Assembly (NCBI RefSeq): GCF_001577835.2
Contig: NC_029536.1
Coordinates: forward strand, 1,674,001 to 1,738,000
Reading direction: 5' to 3'
Source: Coturnix japonica
Taxonomy: Eukaryota > Chordata > Aves > Galliformes > Phasianidae
Length of the DNA: 64,000 nucleotides
Under the pieces are notes generated by a model. The model was given only the letters and a program-made list of their open reading frames with translations, was not told the origin of the DNA and did not search any database. Position 1 is the first letter of the stretch, and every line of letters starts with the position of its first letter. The translations under genes and the position numbers were made by a program. Below are positions 11,850 through 26,176 of this stretch, one piece after another.

Positions 11850-14800
11850 TCAGGAGTCGATCCTTCCATAGGAAGAAAACACTGTGAAGAAAGGAAGAGG
11901 TAGATCAGTCAGAACCACTATCTATCAACATTTATGTCCTCCTTTTAAAAGATACAGGTAGTTTCAGACTGGTGGCTAACTAGGTCCCTTTGTCCCTCTT
12001 ATTTTAGACGTTTACACAGCATGATAAAGAAGAATTGCTTAGTTAACTTTTTTCAGTACTTACTTCTTTCTCTTAGTCCTTGCCCAAAGCCACGGTAGAC
12101 GTGAATCAATGCCCAAAACAGAACAGATTTTATTGCAACAGAAATGCAAGAGCCAGTAATGAAGGCAGCCTCTAGAGTGTAAGAATTCCCTCTGCCCCAC
12201 TCTTTTATCACCTGCAGGAAGATGAAGACATAAAACGATCAGAAAGCTGGGACCCATAAAATGCAATCAAACACTAACTTTCTGGAAGAAGTCATGTGAT
12301 AAGTGACTATATTACAGCTTTATCTGATAGAGAGTTTCACTATGTACACCAGTGCCCTCATTTGCTGGGCACTCTTAGATACTGCTATGCAAAACCATAA
12401 GTAGATCTATCTGTTTTCAAATTGCTTTGCTACTCTTATCCATATTTTCATTCTTAACTGCAATACAATATAACCACCAAAGTCGATGTGTGGCCCTTTT
12501 GTGCTTTTCCAAATCAAAGAGGGCTGTAGATACTTGGAAGAACCCGATTTGACTTCAGCCTTTAATAAAACCACAGGAATTGCAGCCAGTGTCAGTGGCT
12601 GGAGATCTCACGTGAAGTATGAGAAACAAAGTACTGGCTGCTAATAGCATTTGGGCCCTCCCTGTGATGGATAATCAGCTCTGCCCTTTCTTCTTTCTTG
12701 CCTCATTTCCCACATGTGGGAGTTGTTGGGCTGCTCCAGTGATAAGTGCCTTATCACTACAATAGTGCTGAAAAATGCTCAACACTGGGCTTTGTTGTGC
12801 CTATAACGGCTTTTGTTTTGTCTACACGAAGATCAGCATCTGGAATACTGCGTGAGATATTCTTTAAAGTGTGACTTCAGACCCTGCAGCTGGTCAAACA
12901 GTGGTACCACTTGAGACTAAGTGTAAGGGTGAGGAGGCATTTCAGAACAACTATGCACCTTGTGTTAGAAGATTTTCTTTCATCTTTCTCTAATCATTCC
13001 AGATACTTTGCCAGTGGCAGTGAGTTCCAAAACCTCTCCCTTTAGCCTAACAAGTTCAGGAGTAATGTGACATGATTCCTGTCTGGAAAGTACATTCCAA
13101 TGATGCCTTACATGGCTGCTGCTCTCATTGATTCTAAATCAAGCTGCGAAAAAGGTGTATGCTCAGGAATGTGGCACCATGTTTGCACCCAAGGACCCAG
13201 TAAAAAGCAGAGGCTTCCAGCCTTGTTTCCCTTTATCAAGCAAGTAAGTCAGATGGATTACCGTGTAAAGCAGGTAGATGAGAAAAGCTACTTCAGGTAC
13301 ATTCTGACACAGAAAAATCCACACTAGAGGTTTCAGTTCTTTTAAAATCTGTAAAATAAGACCAGATATATACATATGTATATATACATATATATTCTAG
13401 ATCCAGAAGTTGATTATTATTGGTAGCATAGCTGTTAGCTTAACACTTACTGCAATTATGCTAATGGTCACTTTCAGGCAAGCCCAGAGAACCCCTGTTG
13501 CTGAAATGATGTTGTGTAGAAGGGTGATCTCATGGAGGCTTATCAGCAGAATACACAAGCAGAGCTGAAAGAGGCAAAGATTTGCTAAAATTTTTAGTCT
13601 GATACTGTATATCCCACCAAAATACTTGACAACAAGCACATGGAAAATGACCATAATCAGGCTAATCTCACCTACCAGGGAAGATACAGACAGGATTGCT
13701 TTAGGAAGTTATCGGTTCAGCTAGCTGTGATTCTAAGATACTCTCAACAGGATGAAAAAGTGGGAGAAGTGTTCTCTATACCTGTGCCTGAAGATCAAAG
13801 GTCAGCATGGAAAAACAGAGATTCAACATGAAGTATTGTGACTGTAGGCTTTCTAGAGCACCACCCACTCGAAAGGCCATCATGCTTTGACTCTGAATAA
13901 GGATGATGGCACAGATGACATCAAAGGAGCCAACCAAGAGGATCAGAATGAAGCGGGCCTGATGGAAAAGAGAAATATGCGTGTGACTGGTCATGCTGAA
14001 ACAGTGAGAGTTTCTATCTTTAAATCTTCTAACTGGAAATGAAGGAATAAAAGGGTAAGAAGAACTTAACTACCTATTAATAGCATTTAAAATAAATAAC
14101 AGTTAAATGTGATAGTTTGCCACACTGTTAAGTGGCAGAAAGTGCAGCTTGATCAAGCTTTTGATGCAACCACTTGGTACTTAGTGTAAACTCACACTGC
14201 TTATTTTGGCCTACGTTACCCTCAATATAGTAGTTTTATAACAGCTAAGACAGACACTTTGTGATCCCTGAAGTATCTCAGCTTTTAGCTGTGCTTTGTT
14301 TGAGGCCTTGTTATACAGTTTGAAGTAACAGCTTTCTTTGATGGCATTAGAATTCCCTTATGGCATAAATAACTGCTAAGAATCTTCCCCACTGCTGTCA
14401 GTGGGGGCAGGGGGTTACTCTGAATGCTCTGCTTAATCAATTTTTAAACACGTCGGTTTTGGCTGGGTCTTATTCACAGCTTTGTTGTCTGTCATGCTGA
14501 ATGTCTGCTACATTAAAGACAGCTGAAGTGGAAAAACATCCTTCATAGTTATATTGATATGAAGCTGTTCAAACAGTAAACATGATTCTGGATCAGTAAT
14601 TTTGCTCAGTTACAGAGTTACAGTAATCAGTCGCTTTTATAGTACTAAAATCTCCTTAACGGTGCATCTTGACCAGATTTTGCTTGTTTACTTGTTTATT
14701 CTTGTTTAATATATAAACTGAAAGCTAGGACACATACCTCAAAGTAATTTGCATCTCTTATGCCTGTTCCTTACTGACTGTCAACTCTGTTTGCTGTAGA

Positions 14801-17800
14801 CCTTTAACTAATTGTATCAATGATCAGCAGTTGAACAGGAAAACTCTGCTTTACCGTAATCTTCCTATCTTGGCTGTAATCTCTTCTATCAAAAAATATT
14901 TTTTGGATGACTACAGGGAAGAAGGAATCTCCTCCCATTTGTGATATGTATGCAAATACAAAAGGGAAAGAAGCACGGCAAGGGAAAGTTTAACTACTAA
15001 AGTTAGTCACACAGTAAGTTCCTTCTTTACATTTCGTTATGGAAGATAAACAAGATAATCCCAATGGGCAGCACCTGCCTTAACGCTATTGTTTTGTTTC
15101 CTTGCAACAGGTCATCACTCTTAAAAACACAACGTTGCAATTATGGATGTTATGAGTTTCTAGTGGCTGCGTCCTTGCACACAGACCTGACATTCCAGTT
15201 CCATTCAGTTGGATTTATGCGACTTCAGGCCAGTTATTTTATGGGTGAAAATCTGATACAGGGTGAGTAAACTGATGGCAACACATTCTGCAGTAATTCT
15301 GTGAAAGTGATGTTATTTCGTATTTGTTACTTTCGAGTACATACATAAAGAAACCCATAGAACTGTACAGAGGAACAGATTTGTCATTGTGAAGACGTGC
15401 ATTTTGTTATTCAGTGGTAGGAATCACTTGGCCTGATTTTCTGTTTTCAGTGCCCTTACCACAGGTGCTTTGCCTTTCTAAGATTTTCCCATCCAAGATT
15501 TAGAGTAAAGCAAAGTTAATTGAAACCAGGGGACTAACCAGGAGTTTTGGCTTTTGTTCAACAGGGAGAACTGTGAAATTGATAATGGATCGGAACATCA
15601 CTAGCAGGATGGAAAGAACAAAGACGATGAGCTCCTGGCGGTTCTCCTGCAGGATTCCTCTCGTCACATAGTACACACAGAACACTGGGAAGGAGAAGGA
15701 AAAGTCAGTCAGCAGGTGAGCACAGAGTGCACGTGGTGCTGTTTTTCAGTACACTTGATCCAGGTGACAAAGTGGAAGTATCAAGATTGTACAATGTAGA
15801 TTCCTTAGTCAAAAGCACATCTTCATTCTTACCAAGGAGCCTGCATCCGATTCTTCAGACGCTGTGAGTACTCTCTCCCGTGTTTACCATACAAGGAATG
15901 AAATAATTCATTGGACTTTTAAATCACTTCTGAAGTAATGCTTTGAAAACAGCAGCTATCCAAACTAACCAGTGGCAGTGGGATGTTTTATTGGATTAGG
16001 ACTATAAGGTTGAACAATATATTCAAATGAAATTAAGTAACATTATTAAGGAACTGAAATTACATAATCCTTCCAGCGATGGTAATTCCAGTGACTGGTA
16101 AGGGGAAGGTACAGCTCACACACATACCTCCGCAGGGCTGTTTTCATGGCTCTGACCCACTGCATGTGGTTTGAAACACCAAACTATACTGATTCAGGAA
16201 AGCTCTGAGGTGATGTTTATATGAACAAATCGAGCTACGTACCTTAGTATCCTACTCTGCAACGACCACACACATAAGGAAGAGGCTTTCCTTGCACAGA
16301 TACAGGCTGCTCCTATCTAAGTCACTCCTGCAAACATTAGCTCATTCTTAACCATCAACAAAGTAACAGTTTTTTTCTTTTTCCCCAGGGTTATTCTTCC
16401 GGGCACATCTGATAATGCAGCTTTGTTAGCCTGGGACACGGATCATAAAAGTTTTCAAAGGAACATAATAACTTGCTCAGAACAAACCTGGAGGTAAGTT
16501 TACTTCCTTTTCTGCTATTATTAAAGCAAGTGAGAAAAGAAAAAATGGTCAGCAAATCAAAGAAGGAATCACGTGATTTGGTTTCTTGCGTGCTTATGAC
16601 CTCAGGAAGACCTGAGAGATGTGAGACAGTGCTTCCTTGTTTGCTAAGGTCAGCTGCTCCAACTGAAGTCTGTACAAATAACTTGGAAACAAACGTTTTC
16701 CTGACCAGAGATGGCAGAGGAACGTTTCTGAGATGAATAAAGGACGTCCCTTTGTTTTCAGAAAGTGAAGCTTTAACAAATTAAATCCAAACCTCTCGTA
16801 AATAATGTCCAGTGGTCTGTGCTGAGCTAAAGCAGAGGTTTGTGGGAGGTGTGCAGCTCTCCCTCTGTGCTCATTGCATTCCCTAATGATTACTTTGGCA
16901 GAAAAATGCATTTCTTTGAAAGCACAGTGGGTGTTTCTTACCGACTCCAACTAATTGTATGAGAGAAATGGTGAAATCTTCCTCGGTCTGTCGAACGAGC
17001 GTCTCTATGGTCAGCCCTATGACACTGAGCAGAGACAGAATAGTCACGCAGAAGTAGATCTTCACAGGAAACGACAGCTCTGAACAAGGTTTGATCTGGA
17101 AAGGAAGAGAATGTTGAAACTCGTAATGCCATTTGACCTGTTTGCTGTCCCTAAGAAATGCATTAATGCAAATGGACTGATGGAGAACCATCAAATGCAT
17201 TAATGCAAATGGACTGATGGAGAACCAGGGCAGGGTTTCCCTGGGAAAAGGGAAGAGAAACATCTGACAAGCGAAATGAAACTCAAGAAATGCTGAGGGA
17301 GGGAGAGCTCCGACTTCATCTGATGAGCGATCTCAGCCTCCACTTTTCAGGTTCATCCTTGTAAACCATATTCTGCTTTTCTCACAGCACTCTAATTTCA
17401 TCTCCTGGAATCAAGTCTGGTATTACCCAGATATAAAGCCACCAAAGCAGTACTGTTCAGCAAGTGACCTCCTGGGGTCCTGTGCAAAGATTTTTTACTT
17501 TTAGAAAATCATACAGAAACGGCCACACTAAAGCAGACAAAAGATCTGAGTGAGGTTTTGTTTCTGTGTATCCCAGGCAGCCTAAATCCTGGACAGAGAT
17601 GAACTGATGGTGAATGGCACCACGTTGGAGTTCCCTTGGCAGTGGCACACAGTCCTGGAGAGTCACCTGGAGGCAGAGGTCAGCTATGGCACTGTTACTG
17701 GGTTACTACCTTATACAACACATCCTTATACACAAAGACTTTTGATGAGCTGCATTGGAAGCAGTTTAATTTAAGCAAGCCCAAATAATTGAAAGCAATT

Positions 17801-18244
17801 GAGAAAGCGCTGATTGCATTGGAGCAAGGCTGGCATTCAGTAATTTGGGGGGAGTGTTTGTTTAGTACCGGGCTCGCTCTGCAGCCATAAACACACACCA
17901 GCAGGTATGAAAAGCAGCCAAGGAATGAGTTCCAGCGAAACCACACGCTAAGGAACCGCAGGTCCCCCTGGGCGCCTGTCTGACCCAATGACTGTCATTA
18001 ACACCGCGACCGCAGGCTGAGCGGGCTGCGGTTCTCCTGCGGGAAGGGCCGGGTACTCACGGGGCCGCAGGGCGTGGGGACGAGCTCCCGGTGCCGCGGG
18101 GTGAGGTTGGGCAGCGCGGGGCCGCTGTAGGGAGAGACAAGGAAGGAAGGCGGTGTCACTGCGGGGCGCACCCACAGCCGCACCGCATCACCGCCCCCCC
18201 GGCCGGCTCGGGCCGCTCCGCTACCTCTCCTCGCTGGGCTCCAT
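11850..18244 (-). CDS. Unrecognised multi-pass (about seven-span) membrane protein, 284 aa
   Basis: I do not recognise this protein and assign no function. Eight coding exons (minus strand): 18225-18244, 18061-18124, 16942-17095, 15539-15684, 13782-13958, 13451-13564, 12064-12211, 11850-11881. Every junction has a GT donor and an AG acceptor and keeps frame, giving 284 residues and a stop at 11850-11852. A short hydrophilic N-terminus (MEPSEESGPALPNLTPRHRE) is followed by about seven hydrophobic segments: VKIYFCVTILSLLSVIGLTI, FTISLIQLVGVVFCVYYVT, ELIVFVLSILLVMFRSIINF, ARFILILLVGSFDVICAIIL, YFMLNLCFSMLTF, IISATGVLWACLKVTISIIA and AFITGSCISVAIKSVLFWAL. The acidic QTEEDF between segments 1 and 2 and the basic C-terminus (GLRERMFSSYGRIDS) are hydrophilic. 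No GPCR signature such as DRY or NPxxY is evident. It is head-to-head with SLC35E2 from a CpG-rich promoter and tail-to-tail with NADK. I recall no such gene between NADK and SLC35E2 in human. Confidence 0.82.
12738..12758. repeat. Perfect 9-bp inverted repeat with paired GATA motifs
   Basis: AGTGATAAG, a 3-base spacer, then its exact reverse complement CTTATCACT. This places two inverted GATAAG motifs back to back in the intron between exons 6 and 7 of the membrane protein gene. A regulatory role is speculative. Confidence 0.5.
13368..13396. repeat. TA/TACA simple repeat
   Basis: Alternating atatacatatgtatatatac-type sequence just downstream of exon 6 of the minus-strand membrane protein gene (within its following intron). 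Confidence 0.7.
17156..17227. repeat. 35-bp perfect tandem duplication carrying octamer motifs
   Basis: Two identical 35-base copies (17156-17190 and 17193-17227) are separated by two bases. Each contains ATGCAAAT, the perfect POU/octamer motif, inside ATTAATGCAAATGG. They lie in the intron upstream of exon 3 of the membrane protein gene, about 1 kb inside the gene from the CpG-rich promoter. Perfect identity suggests a recent duplication. Confidence 0.9.
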
Positions 18245-18640
18245 GCCGGCCTCGCCGCCCTCCGCTAACGGCAGCTACATGGCTGCGGCAGCACAGCCGT
18301 GCGGGGCAGCGCCCGCCCTTCCGGGGCGGTGGGACGTCACTTCCCGCACGGCGCGGGGCTCCCAGCCGGGCTCTATGCGGGGCAGCGCCTCGGTCCGCTG
18401 CTCCCACCCGCAGCGGTGGGCGGCGGCCGGCCGGGCTGTGCCGCACGTGGGAGGGCGGCTCGGTACGGTGAACGGAACGCTGCCTGCCGGCCGGCTGTCA
18501 GCGCGGCCTCCTTTGCTTTCATTCTGAGCCCTCCAGGCTGGAGAGAGGTGGGTGGGTGGGCGGCTGCTGCCTGCTCGGGGCGCGGGGGTCGCTAGGGGCG
18601 GGGGGGAGGGAGGGCCGCTGGTGTGCAGGAAAACGTTCTG
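18000..18640. promoter_or_regulatory. CpG-rich probable bidirectional promoter (membrane protein gene / SLC35E2)
   Basis: GC content and CpG density jump here against the AT-rich surroundings. The minus-strand start codon is at 18242-18244, and SLC35E2 must start to the right on the plus strand. GC boxes (GGGGCGG near 18321 and 18598) and an E-box CACGTG near 18444 are visible. The exact transcription starts and the SLC35E2 first-exon donor (one candidate is near 18547) cannot be fixed from sequence alone. Confidence 0.65.
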
Positions 18641-20143
18641 CTGTTTTTGAGCGTTTCTTTGTGCACGAGACGTTAGTAGTTGTGAGGAGGTGTGTGCGGT
18701 CTGTGCGCGTCTTTGTGCTTTGTTGTTCTGTGAAATAATAATGTTGGCTGCTCGCTCGGGATGCTGAGCTGCCAATGGCACGTGGGCATGTCTGCATCCC
18801 GGCCTTCTTTTCGCTGCCCGATTAACCTCGGTTTCACCAATGACCTCTTTTAGTGTTCCTGCTCCTCACTGAGTTCTTTGTGGATGCCATCAAAGGAAGA
18901 CATCCATCTTTATGCACAGACATCGCTGCGGTTCTTCCCACCCCTGGTTCCTAACTCCTTGTCTTTCTGATAGATGCTGATCGTTCTGAAGCCCGGAACT
19001 CTGCCCGTCCAGGAGCTGCTGGGTGACGTGTAACAGTGATGGACAGAATGTGCTCTGCTGCATAAGGCACAGCGAGAGCTTCTGACTAACAGGTACCTGC
19101 ACTGAGGTCAGCTGCACCACCAAACACATTCCTGTGTGCCACGTTATCTTTTATGTTCACAATAAATTGCATTCAGGCATTGGATGTGTAACTAATCAGT
19201 CAAAATTTCATACTCTCAAAGTTTGTGCTCCCAGTTTTTTCACCTTTATTGCACACTTTTTTTTTTCCTTCCCTATTGGTAATGTAGTTTAAAATGGGAG
19301 AAGATAGAAGGAAGAGTTTAAAATGCACTGCATGCTGTTCATTCTTGTGAGCTGGAAGATTCCATGTTTGTGTGTAATCCAACAGAAACAGTCTACCAGC
19401 TACTGCCACGTTTTCATCTATTGGTAAACATCAGCTGCCGGTTGCTCTTATGGGAGGAGGATTGAATTACTTCCAGATGGAGAGTCCTTTCAGCCAATTT
19501 AAGGCTTTCCAGCTGATGTAAGACAGCAGGTCAGTAATTCAGAGGTGTGGTTTTATTCTTATTATTGCTATTCTGCTTCCTGCCACTAGTGGAATTGGTG
19601 ATGTTAAATATGATAATGTGATGCTGCGCAAAATGGGGGTTCTGTTGGGGTTAGTTGTTTTAGTTTTCAATTAAGCAGGGTTAACGTGAATATATAGTTG
19701 AGCACATTGTACCTCAGTGTGTACTGCCCATATTGCAGATGTCCTTTTAGAGGTGTCAGCCTTCATTTCTCCTACTGCTTCTTTATCCAGGAGCAGAAAA
19801 TGATTCATCATTTTATTCTCATGTGATTAATTCTGATTGCTTTTGCTCATAAAACACAGTCTGCAAATTAGAAAGCACTTAATTCTGATAATATGTTTTA
19901 ATAATGCAGTTAAGCTTCTCAGGTTCTTTCTTTCTTTGGAACTTGTCAGTATTATGATGCCAAAGGTTGTTTAACTTGAGAAAAGTAAAGGTCATAGTCA
20001 TGTTAGCAGTCCAAAATACATTCTGAAAGAGAAGGTAGTGAGGTCTTTTTTTGTCTTTCAGAATGAATGTGATATTTTTGTAGTTTTAGGGGTTGATGTA
20101 CACTGCTATATTTGGTTTTCTTTCCCTATTTTTTCATTCTTAG
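18641..20143 (+). other. SLC35E2: Probable first intron of SLC35E2
   Basis: No coding exon or repeat is recognised. A pyrimidine-rich tract ending in TTAG at 20140-20143 is a plausible acceptor for the exon that carries the SLC35E2 start codon. Confidence 0.5.
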
Positions 20144-20156
20144 GCTGAAAAAAAAA

Positions 20157-20313
20157 ATGGAATTGACCACATGAAGAAGCATCTAAAGTTGATTTTCATG
20201 TTATTTGGAGGACCAAATACACTTCTGGAGACCACTGCAGATGGAAGATTAATCACATGATATTTTTCTTCCCTACAAAGTCAATGTTGATTTGTGTTAA
20301 GGACAGATACTAG
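20157..20313 (+). promoter_or_regulatory. SLC35E2: Chain of three overlapping upstream ORFs in the SLC35E2 5' UTR
   Basis: uORF1 20157-20174 (5 codons), uORF2 20171-20260 (29 codons) and uORF3 20257-20313 (18 codons). The stop of each overlaps the start of the next in an ATGA tetramer, and the main start codon at 20329 follows uORF3 by 15 bases. If the exon begins at about 20144, all three are in the mature 5' UTR and would restrict translation of the main frame. Confidence 0.6.
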
Positions 20314-24152
<3,839 letters not shown>

Positions 24153-25400
24153 TACTGTCACTTATTCTTACAACGTGGTGTGGAAGTGATTGTTCCTGCA
24201 GCTGTTGACGCTGATGTGCTTCCTTTGAGGTTCACAGCAAGTTGGGCCTGGGACTTGAAGAAGAAAAAGAACAACAAGAAGAACCCAGGGAACCTTGATT
24301 TTCTCAGAAACTGAAATAGCAGAGGACCTGGTGTTATTTAATGTGGTAAACGTGGGCTTTTTGATCTCTTGACTGCAAAAAAACCACACAAGCCTCTATT
24401 AGACAGAACTTTGGTGTCTTGTAGGAAAATTATTACTATCTCCATGCCCAGGAAAACAATGTGAAAACTTTGGCCCATCACTGTATTTGGTTTTCTTGCA
24501 GTGGAATGAAATTTCGAGGTGTTAATTACTGTATGCTGCATCCTCCATTATCTGTTTGTGTTGCAGAGCTGGAAGAAGGAACCCCTCCCTTCCCCCAGCT
24601 CCCATCTCAGCAAATGATTTACTTTGGTAAAGCCCTCGTTGAAGTAAACTACAGACATGAGTCCATGTCTCAAAGCACAATGAGCCACTACTTCCAACGA
24701 CAAAACAAGCAGTAGATAGTCTATGAAACTCAAAAGGGAAATAGTTTGTCCTGGTTATGTATTTACAGTATTGAAATCCAAATGCACAGACATAGCCGCA
24801 CTGTGCAAACAGTGCTGAAGCAGATTACCACCAAGATGTGTGATTTTGGTGTGATCGGTCAGGATATCTGTATTTCTATCATTTTTAATAAGTGAATTTC
24901 CTGTATTTTGTTATGTTTATTGTTTTTTAAATGAGGAAGTGAGCTTTTATTTCGTAGCACTGTTTGTAGGACTGCAACAACAATGCTGCCTTTCAGGAAC
25001 TCAGGGTTCTTACCCTACGTGTAAAGTATTTCTGATGTTTCCAGTTATGTGAGGAATCTTGGGGGTATCTGACAAGGCTGAAATGGGACCATGAGCTGCA
25101 GCAATCTGGGAATTCTTCCTTTTATGGACAAGCTACATTTCAAGGCTGACCAACCAGAGGTTAACAGCCAACTTCTTGCCTTCCCTTTAAGGAAACCTTA
25201 AACTTTATTCATTCATCTCTGCAAATAGAGCACGTGTACATACAGAAACCATCACATGGTCTTTTTGGGGAACAAATTGAACAAAACGAGTTGATTTTTA
25301 ATAATTTCCTGTTTTGAAAGAGTGTCGCTTGGTGTTAAATCCTGCATTAAATGTTCTTTAGAGTAAAATACTGTTTCTAATAGGAATTTGCATGGGGAAT
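24153..25400 (+). other. SLC35E2 3' UTR and intergenic DNA to CDK11
   Basis: No further exon is seen. An ATTAAA at 25346-25351 is the most plausible late polyadenylation signal. The remaining few hundred bases lead into the CpG-rich CDK11 promoter. Confidence 0.45.
25346..25351 (+). terminator. SLC35E2: Polyadenylation signal candidate (ATTAAA), SLC35E2
   Basis: Variant hexamer ATTAAA about 1.2 kb after the stop codon, followed by a T/GT-containing stretch. Confidence 0.35.
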
Positions 25401-25769
25401 TCTTATGGCATTTCAGCCCCTGCTCACTCTTATCACATGAGGAATCCCATTGGTTTGAGTCAGCTATTCCTACAGCTGCCTGTGTGTCCTACAGCACTTC
25501 AGGTTTCTCCCTGTTGGTGGATGGCTGCTTTGAGCAGGAGGGAAATGCCCATTTTCCATCATTGTGTGCTGTTTTGCTGTGTTTGGTTTTATTTTGTTGC
25601 TCATTTCGCTGACTAAAAAAGCTGTGCTCTGTGAAACGGAGATGTGTCCCTTAGGTTTTCCTTTATGCTTTCCAAGAATGCGGCAGAAAAACCTTGTTTT
25701 GCAGCATGGTTTTACTCTTATGGGAGGGCAGGGACCTAAGGGGCTTCATGGCTCCCTCTGACCCCCCGG

Positions 25770-26060
25770 TGCTGCCATGAGCGGTTCCTCGGCTCCGCCC
25801 CGTTTTGACGCCATCAGCCGGCGGCGGATGTGACGCTCGTACGGCGCTGCCCGTCGGTCTCCGGTGGCGGTGAGCGGCCGGGCCGGGCCCGGTGCGGGAT
25901 TAAGGCCGGGCAGGGCTGGGCTGTGCGGGGCCGGGGTTGCTGGGCTGAGAATGTCGGGCTAAGGGGGGGGAAGAACGATGCGATGCCTGGGGGGGGGGTC
26001 TATGTGCGGGGAAGGAATTGGGGCGGCGCGTTGATTAAAGCAGGAAGTGCCGCGTTTCCG
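25770..26060 (+). promoter_or_regulatory. CDK11: CpG-island promoter and untranslated first exon of CDK11
   Basis: A GC-rich, CpG-dense block with a probable non-coding first exon ending at 25869 (GGTGGCG followed by gtgagc). On the minus strand GATGGCG at about 25809-25815 resembles a YY1 core, common near housekeeping starts. No TATA box is seen. The first intron then runs to a pyrimidine-tract acceptor at 26129-26130. Confidence 0.65.
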
Positions 26061-26136
26061 TAACGTCTCGTTCTTTTTTCTTTCCTTTTTTTTTCTTTTT
26101 TTTTCCCCCTTTTATTTTATTTTTTTCCAGAGTTGG

Positions 26137-26157
26137 TTTTTTTTTTTTTTTTTTTTT
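26137..26157 (+). repeat. CDK11: T21 homopolymer in the CDK11 5' UTR
   Basis: Twenty-one T residues sit between the acceptor at 26130 and the first in-frame ATG at 26159, so the run is probably in the mature mRNA as a U tract directly before the start codon. Such runs are length-variable. Confidence 0.8.
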
Positions 26158-26176
26158 AATGGTTTTTGGAACTCCA

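Noticed and set aside
12058-12063. Ending the membrane protein at the TGA just past 12064
   Set aside because: A strong gtaagt donor occupies 12058-12063 and splicing to 11881 gives a clean in-frame last exon, so the read-through stop is less likely, though an isoform ending there cannot be excluded.
16594-16950. 118-codon minus-strand open frame next to exon 3 of the membrane protein gene
   Set aside because: It lies in the following intron and is not joined by plausible splice sites; exon 3 ends at 16942 with a good donor.
18091-18781. Several long open frames on both strands in the GC-rich block near 18.1-18.8 kb
   Set aside because: High GC removes stop codons from all frames; the translations are Pro/Arg/Ala-rich with no domain, and the stretch is better explained as a CpG-island promoter.
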